NCBI RefSeq assembly: GCF_019263595.1 | Contig: NZ_JADQDD010000015.1 | Location: 1-43,373 of the forward strand | Length of the DNA: 43,373 bases | Source of the DNA: Pseudonocardia sp. KRD291 | Lineage (GTDB): Bacteria > Actinomycetota > Actinomycetes > Mycobacteriales > Pseudonocardiaceae | Reading direction: 5' to 3' | In this document: one piece after another, positions 31,517-42,311 of the stretch | How positions within the stretch are numbered: position 1 is the first letter of the stretch | Layout of the letters: each line of letters starts with the position of its first letter | Notes under the pieces: generated by a model | What the model was told of the DNA's origin: nothing | The model's input: only the letters and a program-made list of their open reading frames with translations | Databases searched by the model: none | Position numbers and translations under genes: made by a program

Positions 31517-32752
31517 TCACGAATCCATCCAAGCCGCGTCCATTACCGCTGCGCCGGCCGGGTGCAGCTCCCCGCGTGCCACGTAGATGTCCGTCAGCGT
31601 GCTGATCTTCGCGTGGCCGGTGAGATCCGCCTTCTGGCGGTCGGTGAGCAAACCAGAGTCGTGCCAGATCGTCGCCGCCGTCTTGCGGAACGTGTGACTG
31701 GTGACCGCCCAGTCCATTCCGGCGGCTTTTCGCGCCTCACGCACATAACCGACGACGTTGTTCGGATCCTTCCAGTTGAATCCCCCCTTTGCGGCCGATG
31801 CCGGGAAAACGGGAACCTCCGGACCGTAGATGTCCCGCGCGCGGAGAGCCGCCACCACGAACTGTGGCAGCGGAACGATCCGGAGCGAGGTATCGGTTTT
31901 CCCGTCGTGCCGGTGGAGTCCCTTTCCCCGGTGCCGGACGATGTTGCCGGTGATCGCGACGATCGGTACGGCCCGCAGCGTGTCGCCCTCGACCACCGGG
32001 ACGCCCTCCAGGTCGACGTCGCACCACCGGACGCCGAGCGCTTCCCCCATCCGCACGCCAGTGCCGATCATGAACGTCACGATGTCGGGCAGGTCGCGAC
32101 GGCGCGCGCGGACCTGGGCGCGCGCCTCCTCGTCGTCCTCCGACGTCCCGGCCATCCAGTCCAGAAAGTGACGCCGCTCCATCGTCGTCAGTGCCCGAGG
32201 CCGGCGGGGGCCGCGCTCGATCGGGTCCAGGTGCCGGATCGGGTTGTCCGCCATCGCCTCGTGCTGCACGGCGACGCGCAGCACGAGCGACACAACGGTC
32301 CGGATCGTCTTGCGGGACTCCGGGCTGTGGCGGGCCGGTAGCGAGTTGAAGAACGCGTCGAACCGCGGGACGGTGCACTCGTAGAGGCGCCACTGCCCGA
32401 TCGCCGGCAGAATTACGGCCCGGAGCCGCTGCCGGTAGGTGTCCGCGGTCGTCACAGCGCGGGCGCCGTCACGCACTTGCGCATCCAACTTGGTCAGCCA
32501 GATCTCGGTCGCGCGCTCGAAAGTGTGCTCCGGTCGCAGCGGTCCCGAGGTGCTGCCGATCCGCGAGCGGATCTCGTCCTGGATCGCGCGGGACGCGGCG
32601 GCCTTCGTCGAACCGCTGCGTTCGAGCAGCCGTGTCACGCCGTCGTAGTCCCGGAAGCGGCACTTCGCGACGTAGCTGCCGGTCGCTCCTCCGGCCCGTC
32701 GGGCGACCCGGATGCTGCCGTGGGTGCCCATGGACAGCGGTGGTCGCGCCAT
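31517..32752 (-). CDS. int: Tyrosine site-specific integrase of the element
   Basis: The 411-residue product (from ATG 32752; GTG at 32761 is an alternative) has an arm-binding N-terminal region, a core-binding domain near residues 75-170 and a catalytic domain. The active-site set is complete: Arg234 (MIGTGVRMGEALG), His353 and Arg356 (SHTFRKTAATIWHDSG), His380 (LTGHAKISTL) and Tyr390 (TDIYVARGEL). The gene starts about 110 bp from the tRNA-Met 3' end and reads away from it, the usual arrangement for tRNA-targeting elements. Tandem 11-bp repeats between gene and att are likely arm sites. It should catalyse integration into the tRNA and, with an Xis, excision. Confidence 0.95.
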   Translation of the reverse strand: MARPPLSMGTHGSIRVARRAGGATGSYVAKCRFRDYDGVTRLLERSGSTKAAASRAIQDEIRSRIGSTSGPLRPEHTFERATEIWLTKLDAQVRDGARAVTTADTYRQRLRAVILPAIGQWRLYECTVPRFDAFFNSLPARHSPESRKTIRTVVSLVLRVAVQHEAMADNPIRHLDPIERGPRRPRALTTMERRHFLDWMAGTSEDDEEARAQVRARRRDLPDIVTFMIGTGVRMGEALGVRWCDVDLEGVPVVEGDTLRAVPIVAITGNIVRHRGKGLHRHDGKTDTSLRIVPLPQFVVAALRARDIYGPEVPVFPASAAKGGFNWKDPNNVVGYVREARKAAGMDWAVTSHTFRKTAATIWHDSGLLTDRQKADLTGHAKISTLTDIYVARGELHPAGAAVMDAAWMDS

Positions 32753-32787
32753 GCGCCGCACCGCCCTTCGGCCGGACCCACGGATGA

Positions 32788-32809
32788 GTTTCCGTTGGGT
32801 TTCCGTTGG
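32788..32809. repeat. Tandem 11-bp repeats beside attR, likely Int arm sites
   Basis: GTTTCCGTTGG occurs twice in a row at 32788-32798 and 32799-32809, just upstream of the integrase gene. One copy is kept in the outside arm near 4654. Arm-type binding sites for tyrosine integrases are commonly short direct repeats in this position. Confidence 0.55.
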
Positions 32810-32867
32810 ATACGATCACCGTACGGGGCACGAAGCAGTGATCACAAGCCGCTGAGCTGCAGGTTTG

Positions 32868-34756
<1,889 letters not shown>

Positions 34757-34760
<4 letters not shown>

Positions 34761-35932
34761 CTCGCGTCCCGCATGGCGGCGAACGGCACGGAGACCGACG
34801 CGTCCGGGTCCAGGCCGGCGCCGTCGGGCGGGGACCACAGACCGCGTTCGTGCAGGATCGGCAACACGCCCTCGCCGACCTGCCATGCCTCCTCGAGATG
34901 CGGGTAGCCGGACAGCACGAACTCGTCGATGCCCAGCTCGTGGTACTCCGCGATCCGGTCGGCGACCTCGGTGTGGCTGCCGACCAGCGCCGTCCCGGCC
35001 CCGCCGCGCACCAGCCCGACGCCGGCCCACAGGTTCGGCGAGATCTCCAGGTCGTCGGTGGAGCCGCCGTGCAGCTCCCGCATCCGGCGCTGCCCGACGG
35101 ACTCGCTACCGGCCAGGCCGGTCTGGACGTTCGCGATCATCTCCGGGTCCAGCGCGTCGAGCAGGGACTGCGCCTGCGCCCAGGCGGCCCCGGAGGTGTC
35201 GCGGGTGATCACGTGCAGCCGGATGCCGAACCGCACGGTGCGGCCGCGGTCCTCGGCGAGCTTGCGGATCCAGGCGATCTTCTCCGCGACCTGCTCGGGC
35301 GGCTCACCCCAGGTCAGGTAGACGTCGGCGTGCTCGGCGGCGATGTCGCCCGCGGCCGGCGACGAGCCGCCGAAGTAGACGTCCGGCACCGGGTCGGGCA
35401 GCCGGTCCAGGAACGCGTTCTCGACGTGGACGTGCTCGCCGTCGAGGTCGATCTTCTCGCCCCGCCAGAGCGCGCACACGACCTCCAGGAACTCGCCGGT
35501 GCGGGTGTAACGGGCGTCCTTGTCCAGGAAGTCGCCGTAGGCGCGCTGCTCGCTGCTCTCGCCGCCGGTCACGACGTTGACCAGCAGCCGTCCCGCGGAG
35601 TGGCGCTGATACGTCGCAGCCATCTGCGCGGCCAGCGTCGGGGAGACCGAGCCGGGGCGGAACGCGACCAGGAACTTCAGCCGCTCGGTGTGTGCGACCA
35701 GCATCGCCGTCGTCAGCCACGCGTCCTCGCACCACGCGCCGGTCGGGGTCAGCGCGCCGGTGAACCCGACCTGCTCGGCGGCGCGGGCGACCTGGGTCAG
35801 GTAGCCGATGCTCGCCGGGCGGATCGCCCCGGCCGAGCCGGTCCCTACACCGTGCCCGCCGCCGACGAGCTGACGGCTGTCGCCCATCGTCGGGAGGAAC
35901 CAGTGCATGGTCAGAGGGGCGTCAGAGGACAC
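34757..35932 (-). CDS. LLM-class flavin monooxygenase, SsuD-like
   Basis: The 391-residue protein begins LTMHWFLPTMGDSRQLVGGG, and has ARAAEQVGFTGALTPTGAWC, LKFLVAFRPGSVSPTLAAQM and LLVNVVTGGESSEQRAYGDF, then DVYFGGSSPAAGDIAAEHAD. All of these are strong features of FMNH2-dependent alkanesulfonate monooxygenase SsuD and relatives, TIM-barrel enzymes that split the C-S bond with oxygen. They need reduced flavin from a separate reductase, which is not seen here. The start is GTG at 35932. It is coupled to an MHS transporter, so the pair likely handles uptake and oxidation of one compound. Confidence 0.92.
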
Positions 35933-36299
35933 GGGCGAGCCTTTCAGGCGCAGGAGGACGCCGTCCCTCGTGCGGAGCGGGGATGCGGCGGATCAGGACC
36001 GGGAGATCGTCACCGGCGACAGGACTGCAACTGCACCCGTCCGAGATCGAGCCAGCGACGACGCGTCAGCTCGCTCGCACCCATCCCACGAGCGCAACAG
36101 ACGGGCCTTCGCGACGCAACCGGTCGCGATCGGCGTCACTGCGGCTCGGCTACGAGTCGTCTCCTCGAAGAGGACGCTCGACCTGGTCGAACACTTCTCG
36201 GCTCCCCTGCTCGCGGAGTCTCCAGCCGCTCACGAGGTCCGACGGCGGAGCCGGTATCGTCGTCACCCCGCGACATTCCCGGACAGATCGGGCCCCAGT
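35933..36299. other. 367-bp intergenic region, no supported gene
   Basis: This separates the SsuD-like operon and the receiver-domain gene, which are divergent, so it should hold both promoters. Open frames upstream of 36300 in the plus direction have no coding character. I see no clear promoter consensus. Confidence 0.45.
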
Positions 36300-37106
36300 A
36301 TGACGGAAGCAAATTCGGGAGCAACCGATCGCCCCGACGAGGATCGCACGCAGTCCTTCGGAGGTACCGCCGTCAAGCTGGCGGGAAACCCACTTGGCAT
36401 CATTGCCTTGTTCATTGTGTTGGTCTACGGTGTCGCGGCACTCATCACCGCTTTCGCGTCGCGCCTCGCGCCGTACGAAAGACTTCCGCTAGTAATTTTC
36501 CTCGTCGCGTTTCCCGTGCTCGTACTCGGCTCGTTCCTGTGGCTGGTGACGAGATACCCACAGAGCCTGTATGCCCCGAAGGACTTCGTCAACGAGGACA
36601 ACTGGGTACGGGTGCAGCTGGAGACCGCCGTATCTCTCGCTGCAGCGAAGAAGTCTGACCCCGCTGGGAGCGAGGTAAATGTCGCATCCGTCGTCGACGC
36701 CGTACAGCGCGCGGCCGAGCCGAGCCAGCGACATCGGGGGGAGACCACCCGTCGAGAGCACATTCTGTGGGTGGACGACAATCCACAGAACAATACATAC
36801 GAACGAAAAGCGTTTGAAGCTCAGGGATGCATGATCTCCCTTGCCATGAGCACAGAAGAAGCGCTTGCCAAGTTGGCGCAGAGCACCTACGCGGCGATCA
36901 TCTCGGACATGGGTCGCGCCGAGGGAGCACGAGAAGGCTACGTACTCCTTGACGAAATGCGACGGCGCGGAATCAGCACACCGTTCTTCGTCTACTCCTC
37001 GTCCGGAGCGCTTGAGCACAGACGGGAGGCATCAGCTCATGGCGGCGACGGAGCCACCAACCGCGCTGACGAACTCTTCACCATGGTGTTGAGCGCGATT
37101 CGATGA
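36300..37106 (+). CDS. Two-transmembrane protein with receiver-like domain
   Basis: From ATG at 36300 the product has 268 residues. Two N-terminal helices, about 30-53 (NPLGIIALFIVLVYGVAALI) and 63-83 (LPLVIFLVAFPVLVLGSFLW), are followed by a helical linker and then a CheY-like receiver domain (152-268). The receiver keeps the acidic pair Asp159-Asp160 (HILWVDDNPQNN) and the phosphoacceptor-like Asp203 (AAIISDMGRAEG), but no conserved Lys is evident near the end (GGDGATNRADELF). Membrane anchoring and lack of a partner kinase nearby are unusual for a response regulator. Codon use is less GC-rich than in neighbours. Its role is unknown; see findings. Confidence 0.82.
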   Translation: MTEANSGATDRPDEDRTQSFGGTAVKLAGNPLGIIALFIVLVYGVAALITAFASRLAPYERLPLVIFLVAFPVLVLGSFLWLVTRYPQSLYAPKDFVNEDNWVRVQLETAVSLAAAKKSDPAGSEVNVASVVDAVQRAAEPSQRHRGETTRREHILWVDDNPQNNTYERKAFEAQGCMISLAMSTEEALAKLAQSTYAAIISDMGRAEGAREGYVLLDEMRRRGISTPFFVYSSSGALEHRREASAHGGDGATNRADELFTMVLSAIR

Positions 37107-37226
37107 GTCGGCGTATTCGAGCTGTGGCGATCGGTGCGGTCGATCCGCCCAAAAGATTGCCGGCCACGAGGAGGATCACTACGTGGCGGAGTTCGACGAC
37201 AGGCCTGTTCCGATCACCGGCGCCCT

Positions 37227-37259
37227 GCCGGTGCGGCAGCGAGATGCCACCGCACCGGC
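37227..37259. terminator. Hairpin between convergent genes
   Basis: GCCGGTGCGG at 37227-37236 pairs with CCGCACCGGC at 37250-37259, separated by 13 nt. It lies between the stop of the receiver gene (plus) and the stop of the monooxygenase gene (minus), a good place for a bidirectional terminator. Confidence 0.6.
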
Positions 37260-37266
37260 GCCGGGC

Positions 37267-38910
37267 TCACGCCATCGACGCGGCTCCCGTCGTCGCCGTC
37301 TCGAAGCCCTCGTAGCCCTTCGCGGCCACCTCGTCGCACAGCCCGCGGTACACCCCGACCCCACCCATGTACGGGTAGACGCTGCGCTGCTTGCCCGGGA
37401 TGTTCGCGCCCATCCACCACGAGTCGGCCTGCGGCAGCAGGGTCATGTTGCCGACGGCGGTGTGGTGCTCGACCCAGCCGTCCTCGGCCTCGGCGGTCGG
37501 TTCGATCCGGTCCAGGCCGCGCTCGTTCATCCAGCGCAGGCAGTCGGTCACCCAGTCCACGTGCTGCTCGATCGAGACCGGCATGTTGCTCATCACCGAC
37601 GGGCTCTGCGGCCCGGTGATCATGAACAGGTTCGGGAAGCCCCGCGTGGTCAGACCCATGTAGGTGCGCGGGCCGTCGGTCCACTTCTCCGTGAGCCCGA
37701 CGCCGTCGCGGCCGGTGATGTTGAGCCGGAACAGCGTGCCGGTCATGGCGTCGAAGCCGGTGGCGTAGACGATCGCGTCCACCTCGTAGTCGGTGCCGTC
37801 CACCCGCACGCCGTTCTCGGTGATCGCCTCGATCGGCGTCGAGCGCACGTCGACCAGGGTCACGTTGTCCCGGTTGAACGTGTCGTAGTAGCCGTTCTCC
37901 AGTGGCGGGCGCTTGGTGAAGAACGGGTGGTCGGTGGGGCTGAGCATGGCCGCGACCTCGGGGTCGCGCACCTTCTCGCGGATCTTGCTGCGCAGGAACT
38001 CCGCGGCCGTCGCGTTCGCGTCGGCATCGATCAGCAGGTCGTTGAACGTGGTGCCCAGACGGAAACCGCCGCGCGCCCACGCCTCCTCGAAGATCTCCTG
38101 CCGCTCCTGGTCGCTGACCGACAACGCGGTGCGGTCCGGGGCGTCGTAGGGGAAGCCGAAGCCGGTCTCCCGGGTGCGCGCCCAGATGTCGGCGTAGTTG
38201 TCCTTGATCTCGCGGGCGTCCTCCTCGCTCATCGGCCGGTTGCCACCGGAGATGTCGTAGTTCGGCGTCCGCTGCAGGACCACGACGTGCGCGGCCTGCT
38301 CGGCGATCTCCGGGACCGCCTGCACCGACGTCGCCCCGGTCCCGATCACGGCGACCCGCTTGCCGGTGAAGTCCACGCCCTCGTGCGGCCAGCGCCCGGT
38401 GTGGTAGCTCTCGCCGCGGAAGCTGTCGCGCCCCGGGAAGTCGGGCAGGTTGGTGGTGGACAGGCAGCCCACCGCCGTGACCAGGTGCCGCGCGGTCGTC
38501 GTGGCGCCGTCGCCGGTCTCGACGTGCCAGCGGTTGCCCTCGCCGTCCCAGGTCGCCGCCGTGACGGTGGTGGAGAACCGGATGTCACGGCGCAGGTCGT
38601 AGCGCTGCGCGACGTGCTGCAGGTAGCTCAGGATCTCCGGTTGCCCTGCGAACCGTTCGCTCCAGGTCCACTCCTGCAGCAGCTCCTGCGACAGACGGTC
38701 GGAGAAGCTGTAGAAGTAGCTCTCGGAGTCGCAGCGTGCACCCGGGTACCGGTTCCAGTACCAGGTGCCGCCGACGTCGTCGGCGGACTCGACCACCTGT
38801 GCGCGCATTCCCAGCGTGTCCCGTAGCCGGTGCAGCATGTAGAGGCCGGAGAAGCCGGCCCCCACGATCAGGGCGTCGAGGTCGGGGCCGTCGTTGCGGG
38901 TGTCGGTCAT
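37267..38910 (-). CDS. Baeyer-Villiger-type flavin monooxygenase
   Basis: From ATG at 38910 the 547-residue protein has the FAD motif IVGAGFSG (15-22), GGTWYWNRYPGARCD (47-61), the Baeyer-Villiger fingerprint FRGESYHTGRWP (164-175, FxGxxxHxxxWP) and the NADPH-binding VIGTGATS (188-195). YATGFDAMTG lies in the C-terminal half. Such enzymes insert oxygen beside a carbonyl, turning ketones to esters or lactones, including steroid or cyclic ketones; the substrate is not clear. The frame is open upstream to 39126, but conserved sequence starts at 38910. It is not in an operon with its neighbours. Confidence 0.93.
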   Translation of the reverse strand: MTDTRNDGPDLDALIVGAGFSGLYMLHRLRDTLGMRAQVVESADDVGGTWYWNRYPGARCDSESYFYSFSDRLSQELLQEWTWSERFAGQPEILSYLQHVAQRYDLRRDIRFSTTVTAATWDGEGNRWHVETGDGATTTARHLVTAVGCLSTTNLPDFPGRDSFRGESYHTGRWPHEGVDFTGKRVAVIGTGATSVQAVPEIAEQAAHVVVLQRTPNYDISGGNRPMSEEDAREIKDNYADIWARTRETGFGFPYDAPDRTALSVSDQERQEIFEEAWARGGFRLGTTFNDLLIDADANATAAEFLRSKIREKVRDPEVAAMLSPTDHPFFTKRPPLENGYYDTFNRDNVTLVDVRSTPIEAITENGVRVDGTDYEVDAIVYATGFDAMTGTLFRLNITGRDGVGLTEKWTDGPRTYMGLTTRGFPNLFMITGPQSPSVMSNMPVSIEQHVDWVTDCLRWMNERGLDRIEPTAEAEDGWVEHHTAVGNMTLLPQADSWWMGANIPGKQRSVYPYMGGVGVYRGLCDEVAAKGYEGFETATTGAASMA

Positions 38911-39049
38911 GGATGCGCCGCTCCGTCGTCGGGGCGTCACACCGATGTGACGCCTCTCACGAGTCTGCACACGTCCCGGACGGCTACGCCAGATCCGAAC
39001 CGGTGCCGCACCCGACGATTCGGACCGCCCGTGTGAGGTACCCCCGAGG

Positions 39050-39394
39050 ATGACCGACCGATCCGACCTACCGATTCCCGACTTCGACCACCTCCCGGAG
39101 AACGGGCTGGCGAACCGCATCCGCACGCTCGACGCCGCGGACCTGCAGACGTTGCTCGACTACGAGCGTGCGCACGCGAACCGGCTCCCGATCGTGATGC
39201 TGATGGAGAACCGCCTGACCGCACTGCGCGACGGCGACGCCGAGCCGACCGGCGGCGACCCGGCCGGGGCGCAACCGGAGACACCGTCGACGCCCGACCG
39301 CGGCTCGCCGGTGCCGGATCAGCACCAGCAGGCGAACAACCAGCCGCTGCGACACGGCGTCTCCGACCAGACGCCGAACCGCCCGACCCGCTGA
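39050..39394 (+). CDS. Small conserved actinobacterial protein (DUF8129-like)
   Basis: The 114-residue product starts MTDRSDLPIPDFDHLPENGL, then ANRIRTLDAADLQTLLDYER and AHANRLPIVMLMENRLTALR. This short N-terminal module (about 10-60) is familiar from many actinobacterial proteins and I believe is now called DUF8129; I am not sure of the number. The rest is a low-complexity Pro/Gln/Thr-rich tail, probably disordered. A DUF2795 gene follows 37 bp later on the same strand. Function is unknown. Confidence 0.75.
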   Translation: MTDRSDLPIPDFDHLPENGLANRIRTLDAADLQTLLDYERAHANRLPIVMLMENRLTALRDGDAEPTGGDPAGAQPETPSTPDRGSPVPDQHQQANNQPLRHGVSDQTPNRPTR

Positions 39395-39431
39395 GCCGAG
39401 AACTCGAGCGAGAACTGTCGAGGAGGACGAG

Positions 39432-39656
39432 ATGACCCGACGTGACGACCTGCGCGTGGACAAGGCACTCCAGGGTGCCGACTTCCCGGCCGACCGCCGG
39501 ACACTGCTCACCTACGCCCAGGAGCGCGGCGCCGACGAGGAGACGCTCGAGGCGATGCGCGCGCTGCCCGAGCGCACCTACGCCAGGGCCTCCGAGGTCG
39601 TCGACGCCGTGCCGCAGGAGCCCGAGGGCGACCGGCCCGGCGGCGTCGAGCGCTGA
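39432..39656 (+). CDS. DUF2795-family protein
   Basis: ATG at 39432 is preceded by a strong GAGGAGG. The 74-residue product reads VDKALQGADFPADRRTLLTY, then AQERGADEETLEAMRALPER and TYARASEVVDAV, the typical DUF2795 domain, a small helical fold widespread in actinobacteria. It has no known function. It follows the DUF8129-like gene and is probably cotranscribed. Confidence 0.88.
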   Translation: MTRRDDLRVDKALQGADFPADRRTLLTYAQERGADEETLEAMRALPERTYARASEVVDAVPQEPEGDRPGGVER

Positions 39657-39678
39657 ACCGCCCGGGGCCGGGACCCGT

Positions 39679-40116
39679 TCAGCTGCCGAACTTCTCCCCC
39701 AGCGCCGCGAGTCCCGCCCCGAACACCCCGTTCGCGAACAGGTCCACCAGCTGGCCCTCGTCGGCGGCCTCGGCGTCGAAGTCGACCCACCACTCGCCGA
39801 ACGTCTGACCGGTCGCCGTCACCGGCGACAGTCGCACGGTGGAGATGTAGCGGCGGACCGGGAACGGCGACTCGAGGATCTCGTAGGTCAGCGAGTGGAA
39901 GCGGTCGTCGATCGACACCAGCTGTTCGACGACGACGCCCCCGTCGCCGAGGGTGAGGCGGCGCTGGGCGCCGATCTCGAAGCCGGTCGCACCGCGGATC
40001 AGCTCGGATGTCGCGATCGCCGGGTGCCAGCGGTCGAGACCGCCGAAGTCGCGGATCGAGGGCCACACCTGCTCGAGTGGGGCGGGGATGACGGCACTGG
40101 AGTACGGACGCGGCAT
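39679..40116 (-). CDS. SRPBCC-family protein (polyketide cyclase/dehydrase-like)
   Basis: The 145-residue protein begins MPRPYSSAVIPAPLEQVWPS and IRDFGGLDRWHPAIATSELI, followed by VVVEQLVSIDDRFHSLTYEI and GQTFGEWWVDFDAEAADEGQ. This is the standard START/SRPBCC helix-grip fold with a ligand pocket. Such proteins cyclise, hydrate or bind small hydrophobic compounds. It lies 35 bp after the PEP-hydrolase-family gene on the same strand, so it is probably the last gene of that operon. The substrate is unknown. Confidence 0.88.
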   Translation of the reverse strand: MPRPYSSAVIPAPLEQVWPSIRDFGGLDRWHPAIATSELIRGATGFEIGAQRRLTLGDGGVVVEQLVSIDDRFHSLTYEILESPFPVRRYISTVRLSPVTATGQTFGEWWVDFDAEAADEGQLVDLFANGVFGAGLAALGEKFGS

Positions 40117-40131
40117 GGCGGAGAGCTCCTC

Positions 40132-40165
40132 GTCTACGAGCCGGACAGGTCTACGAGCCGGACAG
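40132..40165. repeat. Perfect 17-bp tandem duplication at the gene end
   Basis: GTCTACGAGCCGGACAG occurs at 40132-40148 and again at 40149-40165. The second copy includes the stop codon of the PEP-hydrolase-family gene. A recent slippage duplication is likely. Confidence 0.85.
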
Positions 40166-41005
40166 GCGGGTCTTGAACAGGCGGGTCTGCTCGGTCAGGG
40201 CCTGCTCGACGGGCAGGCGCTCCATCGAGGATGCGCCGTAGAACCCGTGGCAGTGCTTCGCCCTCGACAGGACGTACGCGGCGTCGTCGGGCATCGCGAT
40301 CGGGCCGCCGTGGCAGAGCACGAGGACGTCGTCGCGCACCTCCAGCGCGGCCGCGGCCCACTCGTCGACGAGCGCGACGCAGTCGTCGAGGGTCTTCGAC
40401 GTCTCGGCGCCGATCGAGCCGCCGGTGGTCAGGCCCATGTGGCAGACGACGATGTCCGCCCCGGCCCGGGTCATCGCGCGGGCGTCGTCGGCGGAGAACA
40501 CGTACGGCGTGGTGAACAGGTCCCGGGCGCGGGCCGCGGCGACGAGGTCGACCTCGAGGGCGAAGCCCATCCCGGTCTCCTCCAGGTTCGACCGGAACGT
40601 CCCGTCGATCAGGCCGACCGTCGGGAAGTTCTGGATGCCGGCGAAGCCGAGATCGTCGAGCTCGCGCAGGAACCGGTCGGTGATCATGAACGGGTCGGTG
40701 CCGTTCACCCCGGCCAGCACCGGCGTGTGCTCGACGACCGGCAGCACCTCGGACGCCATCTCCACGACGATCTCGTTGGCGTTGCCGTAGGCCAGCAGCC
40801 CGGCCAGCGAGCCGCGCCCGGCCATCCGGTAGCGGCCGGAGTTGTAGATGACGATGAGGTCGATCCCGCCGGCCTCCTCGCACTTGGCCGAGAGCCCGGT
40901 GCCGGCGCCGCCGCCGACGATCGGCTCGCCGCGGCGCGCCATGTCGGTGAAACGTTCGACCAGCTCGCCTCGCTGGAACCTCACTGTGTCGACCTCACTG
41001 GCCAA
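40151..41005 (-). CDS. PEP hydrolase-family TIM-barrel protein
   Basis: The 284-residue product reads [20 protein letters not shown], then [40 protein letters not shown] and [20 protein letters not shown]. This is the phosphoenolpyruvate hydrolase-like/TIM-barrel signal-transduction family (PF09370 as I recall). It overlaps the end of the UPF0261 gene by 11 bp; the two are fused or adjacent in many organisms and are thought to work together, although the reaction is unclear. The gene ends within a 17-bp tandem duplication, so its last residues may be recent. Confidence 0.9.
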   Translation of the reverse strand: MASEVDTVRFQRGELVERFTDMARRGEPIVGGGAGTGLSAKCEEAGGIDLIVIYNSGRYRMAGRGSLAGLLAYGNANEIVVEMASEVLPVVEHTPVLAGVNGTDPFMITDRFLRELDDLGFAGIQNFPTVGLIDGTFRSNLEETGMGFALEVDLVAAARARDLFTTPYVFSADDARAMTRAGADIVVCHMGLTTGGSIGAETSKTLDDCVALVDEWAAAALEVRDDVLVLCHGGPIAMPDDAAYVLSRAKHCHGFYGASSMERLPVEQALTEQTRLFKTRLSGS

Positions 41006-42185
41006 GCACCTCCCGCCACGCGGCGACGGCCGCGTCGGCGAACTCGGGGTCGTTGATGTTGTGCGGTACCCGCATGATCCTCTCCGGGCGCCGCACGTGC
41101 TGCTCGATCGCGGTGAACAACGCCTCGTCGGCGTCCGGGTCCCAGAACGCCTGTCCCGGGGCGTCGAGCACGGACACGCCGCCGGTCGGCAGCAGGAACA
41201 GCACCGGTCCGGTGCACGCGTCGAGCTTGCCGGCCAGGAAGCGGCCGATCGCGGCGTTCTCCTGCGCCGTCGTGCGCATGAGCGTGACCTGCGCGTTGTG
41301 CTCGTGGAGCAGGCGGTCGGCGAAGCGTTCCGGCACCGAGTCGCGGGACCCGAAGTTGACCATGTCGAGCGCGCCGCAGGAGCCGACGTAGGGCACCCGG
41401 GTGCGGGCGATCGCGTCCAGGCGGTCCGGACCGGCCGCCATGATGCCGCCGACGACGAGGTCCGCGATCTCGGTCGTGGTCAGGTCCAGCACCGACGTGA
41501 TCAGCCCGTCGTCGACCAGCTTCTCCATCGCCTTCCCGCCGGTGCCGGTGGCGTGGAAGACGAGCGCGTCGACGTCGTCGCCGAGACGCTCGCGCACGGC
41601 CGTGACGCACGGGGTGGTCACGCCGAACATCGTCAGCCCGGCCGCCGGGCGGTCGTCCGCGACCGGGACCGACGCGGCGACGGCGCCGGCGAGCATGTGC
41701 GCGGCGTTGCCCAGGACCATGCGCGAGATCCGGTTCAGACCGGCCACGTCGGTGACCGAGTACAGCATCGCGATGTCCGACGCGCCGACGTAGGGCGCGG
41801 TGTCGCCGGAGGCCACGGTCGAGACCATCACCTTCGGCACGCCGACCGGCAGCGCCTGCATCGCCGGGGTGATCACCGCCGTACCGCCGGAGCCGCCGAG
41901 CCCGAGGACGCCGTCGACGTCGTCGCGGGAGAGCAGGTACCGCTCCAGGGCCACGGCCATCGCCCCGACCGCGGAGCCCCGGTCGCCGGTGAACACGGCG
42001 TCGGTGCCGTCGGGGTGGTGCGCGGCGACCTCCCCGGCCTGCACGTCGGCCGCGGTGGTCGGGCCGCCGCCGGTGGAGACGTCGACCCGGGACACCCGCG
42101 TGCCCGCCGCCTCGAGCAGCTCGGCGACGTAGCCGAGCTCGTCGGACTTGGTGTCGTGCGTGCCGATCACGTACGCGGTGCCCAC
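40995..42185 (-). CDS. UPF0261 / Tm-1-like ATP-binding protein
   Basis: From GTG at 42185 the 396-residue protein reads [20 protein letters not shown], then [40 protein letters not shown] and [20 protein letters not shown]. These are hallmarks of UPF0261, related to the ATP-binding domain of the plant resistance protein Tm-1. The conserved sequence starts at the GTG, so an in-frame extension to 42245 is rejected. It is the first gene of a three-gene set with the PEP hydrolase-family and SRPBCC genes. The reaction is not established to my knowledge. Confidence 0.9.
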   Translation of the reverse strand: MGTAYVIGTHDTKSDELGYVAELLEAAGTRVSRVDVSTGGGPTTAADVQAGEVAAHHPDGTDAVFTGDRGSAVGAMAVALERYLLSRDDVDGVLGLGGSGGTAVITPAMQALPVGVPKVMVSTVASGDTAPYVGASDIAMLYSVTDVAGLNRISRMVLGNAAHMLAGAVAASVPVADDRPAAGLTMFGVTTPCVTAVRERLGDDVDALVFHATGTGGKAMEKLVDDGLITSVLDLTTTEIADLVVGGIMAAGPDRLDAIARTRVPYVGSCGALDMVNFGSRDSVPERFADRLLHEHNAQVTLMRTTAQENAAIGRFLAGKLDACTGPVLFLLPTGGVSVLDAPGQAFWDPDADEALFTAIEQHVRRPERIMRVPHNINDPEFADAAVAAWREVLGQ

Positions 42186-42311
42186 CAGGGATGTGTAGCG
42201 CAGATCGCCGGCCGGGACGAGGGGTCGGCAGCACCGATCCGGCATCGGCCGTGCCCCCTCGGTACCCGCCCGGAGCAGTCACCTCGGGCACGATCCCGTC
42301 GTTGGGTAGTC

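Noticed and set aside
31533..32341. Plus-strand open frame across integrase and regulator genes
   Set aside because: Opposite to integrase with complete active site; no plausible product.
37183..38826. 547-codon plus-strand open frame opposite the Baeyer-Villiger monooxygenase
   Set aside because: The minus strand has full flavin monooxygenase motifs; the plus frame is a GC-rich shadow without family features.
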